From Pseudotabrizicola sp. (GTDB lineage: Bacteria > Pseudomonadota > Alphaproteobacteria > Rhodobacterales > Rhodobacteraceae): 64,000 bases of DNA. A program made the position numbers and the translations under genes. The stretch spans positions 124,001 to 188,000 of the forward strand of contig NZ_JAUSNR010000015.1 of assembly GCF_030656345.1 (NCBI RefSeq). Direction: 5' to 3'. Below, piece after piece: positions 36,299-46,020 of the stretch. The stretch's first letter is position 1. Each line of letters opens with the position of its first letter. The notes below the pieces were generated by a model that had not been told where the DNA came from, ran no database searches, and saw only the letters and a list, made by a program, of their open reading frames with translations.

Positions 36299-37387
36299 TC
36301 AGAAGGTGAAGCCGACTTTCATGCCGACGCCGACCGCTTTGTTGCCGGTAAAGCTGCTGTTGCCCGACAGCGCCGTCGCATTGCCGACATCGACATAACG
36401 CACGCCTGCGGTGACCTTCATGTTCTGATGGGTATAGGTGCCGCCGATCTGAATGCTTTTCTGACCATCGGTCGGCCCAAGATTACCGACGTTGCCGCCG
36501 TGGTGCTTTTCATAGCCGATGGAGATGGCACCCGAAAACGCATCACTGAACTTGCGGCCGACACCGATGTTATAGGTGATGGTGTCGTGGCTGTAACTGA
36601 CCAGCGGGTTGGCGGTGCCGGCATCCGGGGCTTCCAGACGGGTTTCGCTCCAGTCCATCCAGCGGATCGAGCCGAAGACCAGCGTATCCGCCGCAACACC
36701 GGACTGGAAATCCAGCGTCAGCGACTGCGGCAGTTTGACGACGGTTGACCCGGTGATCACGCCACCCGCTGCGAAAGCAGAAAAGCCAGACGCTTCCAGA
36801 GTGTGCGAGGTTTCCGACGCATAGGTCAGGGCAACACGCAAGGCGATGTCGGGCCGTTCATAGGCCCCGCCGATCAGGTAGCCGATATCCCGGTCGTTGG
36901 CGAAGGTCGCGTTGTAGAAGTTCGTGCCGCCGTTGAACAGGCTGACATTGCCACCAATCCCGACAGACCGCACACCACCATGCACCGACAGCGCATCGTT
37001 GAACTTGTAGCGACCGACAATGGCGAGCGTATCGCCGCGCAGCTTTGCGTTCGATCCACGGATCGGGTACAAGCCGTCGGCGGGATAAGACACATCTGCG
37101 CCGAAGGTCGGGTCAATGGTCAGGCCCAGCGAAATCTTGTCCGACAGGTCGGTTTTGAACGCCAGCCCGACGGTGCTGTAATTCTCGGTCACGTTGCCGG
37201 TTGTTACGGCGGAGTTGGCAATCAGCGCCCCCGACACCTTTGGCCGGACCGCGCCAAAGCTCAGTTCGGCATAATTGCCGCGCTCAAACATGAAGCCCAG
37301 CGGCGTGGTCGACCGCTCAAACCCGCCCGCCTGTGCAGTGGTTGCCGTGGCCGCCACAGCGGCGGCTGTGATCAGTATCTTTTTCAT
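36299..37387 (-). CDS. OmpP1/FadL family outer-membrane protein
   Basis: 362 aa from the ATG at 37387, which starts a clear signal peptide (MKKILITAAAVAATATTAQA). The mature protein consists of alternating amphipathic strands and ends in Phe (VGMKVGFTF), the beta-barrel insertion signature. FadL relatives pass long-chain fatty acids or other hydrophobic compounds through the outer membrane. It is a little shorter than E. coli FadL (about 420 aa), with the N-terminal hatch region reduced. Single gene, with its own terminator. Confidence 0.87.
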   Translation of the reverse strand: MKKILITAAAVAATATTAQAGGFERSTTPLGFMFERGNYAELSFGAVRPKVSGALIANSAVTTGNVTENYSTVGLAFKTDLSDKISLGLTIDPTFGADVSYPADGLYPIRGSNAKLRGDTLAIVGRYKFNDALSVHGGVRSVGIGGNVSLFNGGTNFYNATFANDRDIGYLIGGAYERPDIALRVALTYASETSHTLEASGFSAFAAGGVITGSTVVKLPQSLTLDFQSGVAADTLVFGSIRWMDWSETRLEAPDAGTANPLVSYSHDTITYNIGVGRKFSDAFSGAISIGYEKHHGGNVGNLGPTDGQKSIQIGGTYTHQNMKVTAGVRYVDVGNATALSGNSSFTGNKAVGVGMKVGFTF

Positions 37388-37484
37388 TTTGTCCTCATCC
37401 CGCATGAAGGATTTCCCCTGCGCTGATGCTATTTGACGCAGGTTAATGCGGTCAATCAATGACGCCGCGTCACAAAGTTTTCAT

Positions 37485-38396
37485 TCAGCGGGGGTGTGTC
37501 TTTCGGGTCTCGGACCGGATGTTGATCCAGTTTGCAAAGAGAATCAGGGCAGCACCGGCAAAGAGCAGCGCCTCCAGCTGCTCATTGTACAAAAGTGCGC
37601 CGGCCAAAGCCATCAGCGGCAGGCGGGTGAAGTCGATCGGCATGACAAAGGTGGCGGGGGCCAGACGCAGGGCAGAGGTCAGGCACAGATGCGCCAGCAG
37701 GCCGGTCACCCCGATCACCGCCAGCCATGGCGCGGTGGCTGTGGTGGGCCAGGTGATCTGGCCGTCCCATGCCGCCAGCACCGCGCCGAAGGTGAATTGC
37801 ATCACCGTCAGCCAGAACAGGATCGACAGGATGGTCACATCGCGCGCCAGCCGCTTGGTGGCGATATTGGTGGCGGCAAAGCACACCGCCGCCCCGGCTG
37901 CGGCCAGAACGCCCACGTTCAGCGCGTTGAAGTCGGGGCGCACCACGATCAGGATGCCGACAAAGCCAAGGCCCGCCGCAAGCGCACGCGGCCCGGTGAT
38001 CCGCTCGCCCAGCAACAGGGGCGACAGCAGGATCACCCAGAGCGGCGAGGTGAACTCGATGGCGATCAGCTGCGCCAGTGGAATCATGGTCAGCGCCCAG
38101 AACCACAGGTTCTGCCCGGTGAAATGCACCACATTGCGCAAGCCGTGCCCGCCAAGCCGGTTCGTGCCTATGTCGCCCAGACGGCCCATGGCGGCGGCGA
38201 CCCCCACGACCAGAAAGAAGCTGACAAAGGACCGCGCCGCCATGATCTCGAACGTGTCATGCACGCCTTGCAACTGCCGTCCGGCAATCGCCATGCCGCT
38301 GAACGACACGACAGAGCCAAGCATCCACAGCGCTGCCGCCACCGGGCGATAGGGGGCGGGGGTCTGTGGGGCGGGGGGAAGGTCAGGGGCGGTCAT
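37485..38396 (-). CDS. DMT superfamily (EamA) transporter
   Basis: 303 aa, ten predicted membrane segments in two EamA repeats (for example AALWMLGSVVSFSGMAIAGRQL and LAVIGVTGLLAHLCLTSAL). The conserved FTSPLWVILLSPLLLGE stretch of the family is present. Inner-membrane export of a small metabolite is likely, substrate unknown. It begins just downstream of the ABM monooxygenase end (42 bp). Confidence 0.9.
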   Translation of the reverse strand: MTAPDLPPAPQTPAPYRPVAAALWMLGSVVSFSGMAIAGRQLQGVHDTFEIMAARSFVSFFLVVGVAAAMGRLGDIGTNRLGGHGLRNVVHFTGQNLWFWALTMIPLAQLIAIEFTSPLWVILLSPLLLGERITGPRALAAGLGFVGILIVVRPDFNALNVGVLAAAGAAVCFAATNIATKRLARDVTILSILFWLTVMQFTFGAVLAAWDGQITWPTTATAPWLAVIGVTGLLAHLCLTSALRLAPATFVMPIDFTRLPLMALAGALLYNEQLEALLFAGAALILFANWINIRSETRKTHPR

Positions 38397-38437
38397 GCGC
38401 CTGTTCTGATGGCAGAAACCCGGACTGTCCAGTGGGT

Positions 38438-38716
38438 TCAGTCAGGCAGCTCTTCCACCCGGAAATCGCGCAGGATGTGGCGGGTGGCGTCAAACCAGCT
38501 GCTTTGCCTTGTGCGGGTTTGATGCGCATCAAAATCCTCACGGGTGCGGAAGGATTCCTGCACATCCCAGACCATCGGGTCATCGGTTTCGCTGACATCA
38601 AACGACAGACAGCCGGATTCGCTCCGTGACAGGCGGGTATGCTCGGCCAGATGCTGGCGCACGGTCTGCGCCTCATCCTCCGACAAGCAGATCAGATGGC
38701 CTTTCAGGCGGATCAT
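38438..38716 (-). CDS. ABM-domain protein, putative quinol monooxygenase
   Basis: 92 aa, single antibiotic-biosynthesis-monooxygenase (ferredoxin-like) domain, with SRSESGCLSFDVSE and VQESFRTREDFDAHQ matching the conserved strand and helix around the active cleft. These small dimeric enzymes oxidise quinols or act as detoxifiers without cofactors. Its start overlaps the stop of the alcohol dehydrogenase gene (ATGA), so the two are coupled. Confidence 0.85.
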   Translation of the reverse strand: MIRLKGHLICLSEDEAQTVRQHLAEHTRLSRSESGCLSFDVSETDDPMVWDVQESFRTREDFDAHQTRTRQSSWFDATRHILRDFRVEELPD

Positions 38717-39705
38717 TGCGGCACCACGATGGCGCGCACCTCGCCCGCCGGGGCGGGGTGTGCGATGGCGGCAAGCGCCTCGGGCAGGGTCAGCAGGCGG
38801 GAGATCAGGGGGACGACGCTGATGGTGCCGGCGGCGATCATTTGCGCCGCGCGGGCATGGGTGAATGGATTAAGAAAGCTGTGCAACATCTGGATTTCCC
38901 GGAACAACAGGTCAAAGGGTTCTATCCTGACCCGGGTGCCTTTGGCCAGCACCCCAAGGATGACGATCCGCCCGCCGGTCGCAGTCAGCGCCGGGGCGGC
39001 TTCAAGGGTGTCCACCACGCCCGCACATTCGATGACCGCCTCCGCGCCCTGCGGCCAGATCTGCAGCGCCTGCTCTGGCGTGGCCGCCACATGATCCGCC
39101 CCCAGCGACAGCGCCAGATCCTGCTTGGCACGGCTGCGGGTCAGCATCAGCACCTCGGCCCCGGCAGTGCGCGCCAGTTGCAGGGCCAGCAGGCCGATGA
39201 CGCCGCCACCGATGATCAGGCAGCGTTCTCCCGCGCGCAGGGCGGCGCGGTCCATCCCGTGCAGCGTGCAGGCGAGCGGTTCGCAGAAGGCGCCGTGATG
39301 GGGATGCAGATCGTCGGGCAGGGCAATGGCATTGCGCGCCGGGAACAGGGCGCGGGGGGCAAAGCCGCCATCGCGGCCCACGCCGGTGGGGCGGTTGTTG
39401 GGGCACAGGTTGGGGCGTCCGCGCAGGCAGTGCGGGCAGGTCAGGCAGGGGATGTTGGGGTCACAGGTGACGCGGGTGCCGGGGGAAAGCGCCACACCCG
39501 CGCCGGTGGCGGTGACGATGCCGCTGAATTCATGGCCGAGGGTGACGGGTGGGGTGCTGGGAAATTCGCCCAGGTAAAGGTGCCGGTCGGTGCCGCAGAT
39601 GCCTGCGGCCTCGACGCGGATCAGCACCTCGCCCGGGCCGGGGACGGGTTCGGGAACCTCGTCGAGCCGCAGATCGTGGGTGCCGTAAAGCCTGAGTGCC
39701 TGCAT
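38713..39705 (-). CDS. Zinc-dependent medium-chain alcohol/polyol dehydrogenase
   Basis: 330 aa. Catalytic zinc ligands lie in GICGTDRH and GHEFSG. The structural zinc site has four cysteines in DPNIPCLTCPHCLRGRPNLC. The NAD-binding motif is IIGGGVIGLLALQLA. The sequence layout is nearer to sorbitol/threonine dehydrogenases than to ethanol dehydrogenase. Substrate unknown. Coupled to an ABM-domain gene, which suggests a small catabolic or detoxification pair. Confidence 0.9.
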   Translation of the reverse strand: MQALRLYGTHDLRLDEVPEPVPGPGEVLIRVEAAGICGTDRHLYLGEFPSTPPVTLGHEFSGIVTATGAGVALSPGTRVTCDPNIPCLTCPHCLRGRPNLCPNNRPTGVGRDGGFAPRALFPARNAIALPDDLHPHHGAFCEPLACTLHGMDRAALRAGERCLIIGGGVIGLLALQLARTAGAEVLMLTRSRAKQDLALSLGADHVAATPEQALQIWPQGAEAVIECAGVVDTLEAAPALTATGGRIVILGVLAKGTRVRIEPFDLLFREIQMLHSFLNPFTHARAAQMIAAGTISVVPLISRLLTLPEALAAIAHPAPAGEVRAIVVPQ

Positions 39706-39766
39706 GTACCATCCCCCTCTGGCCAGAGGGTGACGGTGCCCGGCTGTTCCGGCAAGGGGTGGCAGG

Positions 39767-39789
39767 ACGATTTTTCGGCGAAAAATCGT
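39767..39789 (-). terminator. Hairpin after guaA
   Basis: A perfect 9-bp stem ACGATTTTT / AAAAATCGT with loop CGGCG lies 13 bp past the guaA stop in the minus direction. T runs are inside the stem rather than after it, so termination efficiency is uncertain. Confidence 0.5.
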
Positions 39790-39801
39790 GGCTGCCCCCG
39801 G

Positions 39802-41370
39802 TCACTCCAGCTCGATGGTGCCCGGCGGCTTGCTGGTGCAGTCGTAGAACACCCGGTTGATGCCCGGCACCTCGTTGATGATCCGGGTCGAGGTTTCGCC
39901 CAGAAAATCATGGGTGAACGGGTAGTAATCGGCGGTCATGCCATCAACGCTTGTCACCGCACGCAGGGCGAGGGCGAAATCATAGGTGCGCCCGTCGCCC
40001 ATCACGCCCACCGTGCGCATCGGCAGGATGGCGGCAAAAGCCTGCCAGATCTCATCATACAGCCCATGCTTGCGGATCTGGTCGATATAGACCGCATCGG
40101 CCTTGCGCAGGATGTCGAGCTTTTCCACCGTGATCTCACCCGGGCAGCGGATGGCGAGACCGGGGCCGGGGAAGGGGTGGCGGCCGATGAAGCTGGCGGG
40201 CAGGCCAAGCTCGCGGCCAAGCGCGCGCACCTCATCCTTGAACAGCTCGCGCAGCGGTTCGACCAGTTTCAGCCCCATCTTTTCCGGCAGCCCGCCGACA
40301 TTGTGGTGCGATTTGATGGTGACCGACGGACCGCCCGAGAAGCTGACCGATTCGATCACATCGGGGTAGAGCGTGCCTTGCGCCAGAAACTTTGCGCCGC
40401 CTACATCGGTGGCGTGTTTCTGGAACACGTCGATGAACAGCCGGCCAATGGTCTTGCGCTTGATTTCGGGGTCGGAGACCCCTTCGAGCGCGCCGAGGAA
40501 CAGCTCGGATTCGTCAGCATGGATCAGCGGCATGTTGTAATGGTCGCGGAACATGGTAACGACCTGTTCCGCCTCACCCAGCCGCAGCAACCCGTGATCG
40601 ACGAACACGCAGGTGAGCTGGTCGCCGATGGCTTCATGGATCAGCACGGCGGCGACCGAGGAATCGACGCCGCCCGACAACCCGCAGATCACCTTGGCAT
40701 CGCCGACCTGGTCGCGGATCTTGCGGATCGCTTCCTCACGGTAGGCGCCCATGGTCCAGTCGCCCTTGAAGCCGGCCAGCTTCACGAAATTCTCGTACAG
40801 CTTCGCGCCCTTGGGGGTGTGGTGCACCTCGGGGTGGAACTGCACGGCGTAGAAATGCCGCGACGGATCGGCGGTGATGGCAAAGGGCGCATTGGGCGAG
40901 GTGCCGAACACCTCAAACCCCGGGGCGATTTTCGACACATGGTCGCCGTGCGACATCCAGACCTGTTCGCGCCCGCCGGTGGTGTTGGGATCAAACCAAC
41001 CGTCGAGCAGCGCCAGACCCGCACCGCTTGGCGTGACGTAAGCGCGACCAAATTCAGCGGTGCCATGGCCGCGTTCGACCAGACCGCCGAGGCAATGCAT
41101 CATCACCTGCTGGCCATAGCAGATGCCCAGCACCGGCACGCCAGAGGTGAACACCGTTTGCGGCGGCATCGGCGCGCCCGGCGCGAACACCGAGGACGGG
41201 CCACCCGACAGGATCACGGCCTTTGGCGCGAAATTGGCCAGAAAGGCATCGTCAACCTTGTTGAACGGATGAATCTCGCAATAGACATTCAACTCGCGCA
41301 GGCGGCGCGCGATCAGCTGCGTTACCTGAGAGCCGAAGTCGATGATCAGAAGGCGGTCATGTTGGGTCAT
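39802..41370 (-). CDS. guaA: GMP synthase (glutamine-hydrolysing) GuaA
   Basis: 522 aa from the ATG at 41370. The open frame continues 98 codons upstream without homologous content. The class I amidotransferase domain has LGICYGQQ (nucleophile Cys) and QFHPEVHHT (His, Glu). The ATP-pyrophosphatase domain carries the P-loop [12 protein letters not shown]. The C-terminal dimerisation domain ends in the conserved KPPGTIELE. It makes GMP from XMP. guaB, the preceding enzyme, is at the far end of the window. Confidence 0.97.
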   Translation of the reverse strand: MTQHDRLLIIDFGSQVTQLIARRLRELNVYCEIHPFNKVDDAFLANFAPKAVILSGGPSSVFAPGAPMPPQTVFTSGVPVLGICYGQQVMMHCLGGLVERGHGTAEFGRAYVTPSGAGLALLDGWFDPNTTGGREQVWMSHGDHVSKIAPGFEVFGTSPNAPFAITADPSRHFYAVQFHPEVHHTPKGAKLYENFVKLAGFKGDWTMGAYREEAIRKIRDQVGDAKVICGLSGGVDSSVAAVLIHEAIGDQLTCVFVDHGLLRLGEAEQVVTMFRDHYNMPLIHADESELFLGALEGVSDPEIKRKTIGRLFIDVFQKHATDVGGAKFLAQGTLYPDVIESVSFSGGPSVTIKSHHNVGGLPEKMGLKLVEPLRELFKDEVRALGRELGLPASFIGRHPFPGPGLAIRCPGEITVEKLDILRKADAVYIDQIRKHGLYDEIWQAFAAILPMRTVGVMGDGRTYDFALALRAVTSVDGMTADYYPFTHDFLGETSTRIINEVPGINRVFYDCTSKPPGTIELE

Positions 41371-41425
41371 GCGCCCGCATACGATGACCAATGGCCGACA
41401 GGCAAGAGGGTGAGACGCAGGAAGA

Positions 41426-41446
41426 TGAGTATTTGGGTCAAGATGA
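41426..41446 (+). repeat. Half-copy of a dispersed extragenic repeat
   Basis: Matches one arm of the long palindrome at 62621-62641 at 18 of 21 positions (GAGTATTT, then TCAAGATGAA). It lies in the 200-bp gap between divergent guaA and the MttB-family gene. Nothing else was recognised in that gap. Confidence 0.6.
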
Positions 41447-41570
41447 AGGCGGATCGACGGGAGGGCAGGCCGGGGGCATGTCGTTTTTGGGCCACAAGCG
41501 ACGGAAACAGGGTTTGGGTCAGCCGGCTTTGGCGGCATAAGGGCGACAAGCAGGCTTTGGAGGGTCGGAT

Positions 41571-43118
41571 ATGAGCGATGTTGCGGTTGAAGGGCGCCGT
41601 TTGCGCGGCGGCGGCGGATCGGCCCGGCGGGCAGAGCGCACGGCGGTGTCTTTGGAGACCGCAAAGTTCATCCAGCGCAACATCCCGAATTTCGAGATCC
41701 TGAACGCCGAGGCGCTGGAGATCATCGAATGGAATGCCGATACGGTTCTGGAAGAGATCGGCGTCAATTTCGTGGAAAACCCCGATGCCCTGGCGTTGTG
41801 GAAGGCGGCTGGCGCAGATGTGCAGGGCGAACGGGTGCGCATTCCGCGCGGTCTGGCGCGCAAGCTGTGCGCGACGGCCCCGTCCAGTTTCACCCAGCAC
41901 GCCCGCAACCCGGCGCGCAACGTGGATATCGGTGGGCGCAATCTGGTGCTGGCCCCGGTCTATGGTCCGCCCTTCGTGCGCGACATCGAAGGCGGGCGGC
42001 GCTATGCCACCATCAATGATTTCCAGAACTTCGTGAAGCTGGGCTATATGTCGAAATGGCTGCACCATTCGGGCGGCACGGTGTGCGAACCCACCGATGT
42101 GCCGGTGAACAAGCGCCATCTGGATATGCTGCACGCGCATATGACCCTGTCGGACAAGCCCTATATGGGATCAGTCACCGAGCCCAGCCGGGCGGTCGAT
42201 TCGGTCGAGATGTCGAAGATCCTGTTCGGGTCGGATTTCGTCGACCAGAACACGGTGATGACCAGCCTCATCAACATCAACAGCCCGCTGACCTTTGACG
42301 GCATCATGATGGGCGCGCTGGAGGTGTTTGCAAAGGCGGGTCAGGCGTCGATCATCAGCCCGTTCATCGTGGGCGGGGCGATGGCGCCGGTCACGGTGGC
42401 GGGCACGCTGACGCAGGTTCTGGCCGAGGTTCTGGCCGGGGTGGCCTACAGTCAGCTGGTGCGCCCCGGTGCGCCGGTGATCTTTGGCGCCTTTGTGACC
42501 AGTATCGACATGAACTCCGGCGCGCCGACCTTTGGCACGCCTGAGGCCGCGCATATCACTTATGGCGCGGGCCAGCTGGCGCGGCGGCTGAACCTGCCCT
42601 ACCGTTCGGGCGGGAGCTTCTGCGGGTCAAAACTGCCCGATGCGCAGGCGGCCTATGAAACCGCGAACAGCCTGAACATGGCCCTGCTGGCGGGCGTCAA
42701 CTTCATGCTGCACGCCTGTGGCTGGCTCGAAGGCGGGCTGGTCAGCTCTTATGAGAAATTCGTCATGGACGCCGATCAGCTGGGCACGCTGCACCATCTG
42801 GCGCAGGGCGTGATGATGGACACCAACGGGCAGGCGATGGAGGCTTTGCGCGAAGTGGGGCCTGGCGGGCATTTTCTGGGCTGCGAACACACGCAGGCCA
42901 ATTTCAAATCGGCATTCTGGCGGTCGGATGTGTTTGACTACAAACCCTTCGAGACCTGGGCCGAAGAGGGGGCGCGCGACACACAGGCGCTTGCGGCGGA
43001 ACGGGTGAAAAAGCAGCTGTCGGATTACCAGCAGCCCGTGCTTGACCCCGGTATCCGTGAGGCGCTGGACGCCTATGTGGCACAGAAAAAGGCGTCCATG
43101 CCGGACGCCTTCATCTGA
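41571..43118 (+). CDS. Trimethylamine methyltransferase (MttB) superfamily protein, non-pyrrolysine
   Basis: 515 aa, a TIM-barrel corrinoid-dependent methyltransferase fold over most of its length ([64 protein letters not shown]). Archaeal and clostridial MttB reads through an in-frame amber codon for pyrrolysine. This frame has no amber codon, so it belongs to the larger non-Pyl group, in which a glycine betaine methyltransferase (MtgB) is known. No corrinoid protein gene is adjacent. The substrate is probably a quaternary amine, such as glycine betaine or a relative, but this is inference. Confidence 0.88.
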   Translation: MSDVAVEGRRLRGGGGSARRAERTAVSLETAKFIQRNIPNFEILNAEALEIIEWNADTVLEEIGVNFVENPDALALWKAAGADVQGERVRIPRGLARKLCATAPSSFTQHARNPARNVDIGGRNLVLAPVYGPPFVRDIEGGRRYATINDFQNFVKLGYMSKWLHHSGGTVCEPTDVPVNKRHLDMLHAHMTLSDKPYMGSVTEPSRAVDSVEMSKILFGSDFVDQNTVMTSLININSPLTFDGIMMGALEVFAKAGQASIISPFIVGGAMAPVTVAGTLTQVLAEVLAGVAYSQLVRPGAPVIFGAFVTSIDMNSGAPTFGTPEAAHITYGAGQLARRLNLPYRSGGSFCGSKLPDAQAAYETANSLNMALLAGVNFMLHACGWLEGGLVSSYEKFVMDADQLGTLHHLAQGVMMDTNGQAMEALREVGPGGHFLGCEHTQANFKSAFWRSDVFDYKPFETWAEEGARDTQALAAERVKKQLSDYQQPVLDPGIREALDAYVAQKKASMPDAFI

Positions 43119-43123
43119 CCCGG

Positions 43124-43155
43124 TCAGCGGCCTGCCCCTTTGGGCGGGCCGCTGA
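43124..43155. terminator. Hairpin between the MttB-family gene and DUF6477
   Basis: Imperfect stem TCAGCGGCCTGCCC / GGGCGGGCCGCTGA around CTTT, between convergent genes. No T-run. A second potential stem (AAGGCGTCC / GGACGCCTT) overlaps the last codons of the upstream gene. Confidence 0.5.
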
Positions 43156-43163
43156 ACACTCGC

Positions 43164-43442
43164 TCAGGTGCGGGGCAGCACCAGCCGGGATTCGGCCAGA
43201 AGCGCAATCAGCACCTCGATATGCCGGGTGAGCGAATAGCCGGCATCGCCGCGCTGCCGGGTTTCCTCCAGCCGGTCTTCCTGCGACAGCAACTGACACA
43301 CCGCCGCCTCATACGAGGCGGGCAGGTCCACCAGTCGTTTCAGGTCGCGGTCGCGCCGGTAATCTGACTGGCCGAACCTTGCCGCGCGCATCAACAGGGA
43401 TGGGCGGCGCAGGTCGGCAAGGCGGGTGCGGACATCAGTCAT
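43164..43442 (-). CDS. DUF6477-like small protein
   Basis: 92 aa, basic and helical, with the segments RPSLLMRAARFGQSDYRRDRDL and LPASYEAAVCQLLSQEDRLEE. The family is found in Rhodobacteraceae and has no assigned function. It is divergent from the GafA-like regulator and shares a 230-bp intergenic region with it, so the two may be co-regulated. Confidence 0.72.
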   Translation of the reverse strand: MTDVRTRLADLRRPSLLMRAARFGQSDYRRDRDLKRLVDLPASYEAAVCQLLSQEDRLEETRQRGDAGYSLTRHIEVLIALLAESRLVLPRT

Positions 43443-43502
43443 GGGCAGGCTCCTTCTTGCTTCCGGGACAGCCTAATTCACACAACTTAGCGTTGCATTT
43501 TA

Positions 43503-43511
43503 TGTGGATAA
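43503..43511 (-). promoter_or_regulatory. DnaA box (perfect consensus)
   Basis: The minus strand reads TTATCCACA. A second, one-mismatch box (ATATCCACA, plus strand) is at 43552-43560. Both lie in the divergent region upstream of the GafA-like gene. A pair this close in an AT-richer stretch is more than expected by chance in such GC-rich DNA. Confidence 0.5.
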
Positions 43512-43585
43512 CCGCGCGGTCGGTTTGAAATCACTTCACTTTATTCATCAAATATCCACAGGTCCGCCGAAATCCACCCGTTCCA

Positions 43586-43601
43586 TTAACCAATGCGTAA
43601 C
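43586..43601 (+). promoter_or_regulatory. CtrA-like binding site
   Basis: TTAA, seven bases, GTAAC: one mismatch from the CtrA consensus TTAA-N7-TTAAC. A further TTAACC half-site is at 43621-43626. Both are within 85 bp of the chosen start of the GafA-like gene. Confidence 0.5.
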
Positions 43602-43668
43602 CCGTTCCGTTCAGGTTGAATTAACCATGAAATGGCCAGGAAACCGCACGGCGGCATCGGAAACGAAG

Positions 43669-44787
43669 ATGACATCGAACCTGTCCGCTGACTTTACCCT
43701 GCCCGCATGGCTGCCCAATGACGTCCGGCTGTATCTCGACCATACCGGGGTCGGCGTGCCGTTCCGCGAACTGGCCCGTCGTCAGGGGGCGCATGCCTCT
43801 ACGGTGATGCGCCAGATCCGGCGCTGCGAAGCCCGCCGTGAGGATCCGCTGGTGGACGAAGCCCTTGCCCTTCTGGGCGACAGGTCGATGGCCCCAGACA
43901 ATGAGGAGGATCCTGCCATGACCGCGTCTGTTGCCCCCCGATCGCTGAACCTCGACGAAGCCACCCTGTCCCGCGAGGGCCGCCGCATTCTGCGCCGGAT
44001 GGCAGAACCGGGGGCGGTTCTGGCCATCGCCCCCGACCTGAACAAAGCCGTCGTGCTGCGCGAATTTCCCGACGGGCAGCAGGCCCGCACCGGGGTGGTC
44101 GACCGCGCCATCGCACAGGCCTTTGCGCTGAAAGACTGGATCGCCTGCCGCAAGAAGGGCCGGGTCACCACCTATGAGATCACAACGGCAGGCCGGGCCG
44201 CCCTCAAGCGGATGATCGACGAGAGCGATCTGGCCCGGCAGGCCCAGCACAGCGGCATGGCCGAGGCCGCCATGCCCTTTGCCGCCCAGCACCGGATCTG
44301 GGATGACCGCCAGATCGAAGAGGGCGGGGCGTCACGCCGCATCCGCTATAACCTTGCCGAAAGCCCGCTGGCGGCCCTGGGGCGGCGGCGCGACAAGGAT
44401 GGCCGGCCGTTTCTGGAAAACGATCTGATCCGCGCCGCTGAACGGCTGCGCGAAGATTTCGAGCTGGCGCAGATGGGTCCGCGCGTGGCGCAGAACTGGG
44501 AGCGTTTCCTGACCCCCGGCGACCGCGGCGGCTTCCGCCCCGATGCTGGGCATGGCGAAGGCCCGACCCGCGCCCGCGACCGGGTGGCGGCAGCATTGCG
44601 CGATCTTGGCCCCGGTCTGGGCGATGTGGCGCTGCGGGTGTGCTGCTTTCTCGAAGGCATCGAGACGGCGGAAAAGCGGATGGGCTGGGCCGCCCGGTCC
44701 GGCAAGATCGTGCTGCGGATCGCGTTGCAACGCCTGCGCCGGCATTATGAGGAAGACACCTGCGCGCAGAGCCAATACATCGGCTGA
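43669..44787 (+). CDS. Helix-turn-helix, DUF6456-like regulator; candidate gene-transfer-agent activator GafA
   Basis: 372 aa from the ATG at 43669 (an ATG at 43627 is also possible). An N-terminal HTH spans about 15-60 ([29 protein letters not shown]). A winged-helix-like middle follows ([36 protein letters not shown]). The C-terminal helical domain (about 235-365) ends in a sigma-region-4-like segment with [17 protein letters not shown]. Length, layout and the CtrA-like site upstream fit GafA, the direct activator of the Rhodobacter gene transfer agent. I recall the family from memory and could not align it, so a different DUF6456 regulator remains possible. Confidence 0.6.
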   Translation: MTSNLSADFTLPAWLPNDVRLYLDHTGVGVPFRELARRQGAHASTVMRQIRRCEARREDPLVDEALALLGDRSMAPDNEEDPAMTASVAPRSLNLDEATLSREGRRILRRMAEPGAVLAIAPDLNKAVVLREFPDGQQARTGVVDRAIAQAFALKDWIACRKKGRVTTYEITTAGRAALKRMIDESDLARQAQHSGMAEAAMPFAAQHRIWDDRQIEEGGASRRIRYNLAESPLAALGRRRDKDGRPFLENDLIRAAERLREDFELAQMGPRVAQNWERFLTPGDRGGFRPDAGHGEGPTRARDRVAAALRDLGPGLGDVALRVCCFLEGIETAEKRMGWAARSGKIVLRIALQRLRRHYEEDTCAQSQYIG

Positions 44788-44799
44788 CCCCACAGGACT

Positions 44800-44832
44800 G
44801 GCCGGGGCAGGGGCCTTGCCCCGGCCCCGGCC
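44800..44832. terminator. GC-rich hairpin after the GafA-like gene
   Basis: Arms GGCCGGGG (44800-44807) and CCCCGGCC (44825-44832), with an inner GGGGC / GCCCC pairing. No T-run. It separates the regulator from lipA. Confidence 0.45.
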
Positions 44833-44930
44833 TGCCATGCGCTGCGCGCAACCCCTTGTGCCCGCAGCGCCGGTTGTGTGCGGGGCGGGATCGGGCTAGA
44901 CAGGTGTCAGCATGCATTGTGGAGGCCCCC

Positions 44931-45881
44931 TTGCGCGATCTGACCATTCCCGACCAGCGGCACCCGGAAAAGGCGCATCGTGCCGACAATGCGCAGCCCA
45001 AAAAGCCTGACTGGATCCGCGTGCGCGCCCCCACCTCTGAGGGTTACAAGCGCACCCGCGACATCCTCAAGGAAAAGAAGCTGGTCACCGTCTGCGAAGA
45101 GGCGGGCTGCCCCAACGTGGGCGAATGCTGGTCACAGGGCCACGCCACCATGATGATCATGGGCGAGATCTGCACCCGTGGCTGCACCTTCTGCAACGTC
45201 GCCACCGGCAAGCCGCAAACGCTTGATGCGTTTGAACCCGGCCGGGTGGCCCATGCGGTGGCCGAACTGGGGCTGAACCATGTGGTGATCACCAGCGTGG
45301 ACCGCGACGATCTGGATGACGGCGGGGCCGAGCATTTTGCTCAGACCATCCGCGCCATCCGCCACCGTGCACCCGGCACCACGATTGAAATCCTGACCCC
45401 GGATTTCCTGAAATGCGCCCCTTCGGCGTTGGAGCGTGTGGTCGAAGCGCGGCCCGATGTGTTCAACCACAATCTGGAAACCGTGCCCGGCCTGTATCTG
45501 GAGGTGCGCCCCGGCGCGCGCTATTTCCACTCGCTGCGCCTGCTGCAAAGGGTCAAGGAGCTGGACCCGACGCTGTTCACCAAATCCGGCATCATGGTCG
45601 GTCTGGGCGAAGACCGCGCCGGTGTGCTGCAGGTGATGGATGACATGCGCAGCGCCGATATCGATTTTCTGACCATCGGCCAATACCTGCAGCCCACCCC
45701 GAAACACCACCGGGTAGACCGCTTCGTCACCCCCGATGAGTTCAAAAGCTATGAGACCGCGGCCTATGGCAAAGGCTTTCTGATGGTCTCTGCCACCCCG
45801 CTCACCCGCTCTTCCTATCACGCGGGCGACGATTTCGCGCAACTGCGCGCTGCGCGTCTGACAAAACTCGGCCGGGGCTGA
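44931..45881 (+). CDS. lipA: Lipoyl synthase LipA
   Basis: 316 aa from the TTG at 44931, chosen because GGAGG lies five bases upstream and the sequence before it is unrelated to LipA. The auxiliary cluster motif is [12 protein letters not shown] and the radical SAM motif is CTRGCTFC. The C-terminal RSSYHA that ligates the auxiliary cluster Ser is intact ([12 protein letters not shown]). It inserts two sulfurs into octanoyl groups on E2 and H proteins. It ends convergent with the RatA-like gene. Confidence 0.96.
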   Translation: MRDLTIPDQRHPEKAHRADNAQPKKPDWIRVRAPTSEGYKRTRDILKEKKLVTVCEEAGCPNVGECWSQGHATMMIMGEICTRGCTFCNVATGKPQTLDAFEPGRVAHAVAELGLNHVVITSVDRDDLDDGGAEHFAQTIRAIRHRAPGTTIEILTPDFLKCAPSALERVVEARPDVFNHNLETVPGLYLEVRPGARYFHSLRLLQRVKELDPTLFTKSGIMVGLGEDRAGVLQVMDDMRSADIDFLTIGQYLQPTPKHHRVDRFVTPDEFKSYETAAYGKGFLMVSATPLTRSSYHAGDDFAQLRAARLTKLGRG

Positions 45882-45910
45882 TCACCACCCCCGGCTCTTT
45901 GGCTTTGCAG

Positions 45911-45930
45911 CTTTTCCAAATACTCCCGCC
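45911..45930 (-). repeat. Partial copy of the dispersed extragenic repeat
   Basis: CCAAATACTCCCG matches the outer end of the repeat arm seen at 62670-62689 (AAAATACTCCCGG). It is followed by GCCGGAGGC. It lies between the convergent lipA and RatA-like genes. The remaining bases to 46020 show only a short GC-rich hairpin. Confidence 0.45.
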
Positions 45931-46020
45931 GGAGGCATTTGCCCCGAGGAGACACGCCCCTTGGCGTGCGACGAGACAAAAACAATGCGCCGCAGGCGCT
46001 CTATCAGATCAACGCAGGTC

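Noticed and set aside
38626-41574. 982-codon open frame on the plus strand
   Set aside because: Antisense to the ABM, alcohol dehydrogenase and guaA genes, whose motifs are unmistakable. Composition is shadow-like.
43089-43111. Hairpin inside the last codons of the MttB-family gene
   Set aside because: AAGGCGTCC/GGACGCCTT is a clear stem, but it encodes normal C-terminal residues and lacks a T-run, so it was not called as a separate terminator.
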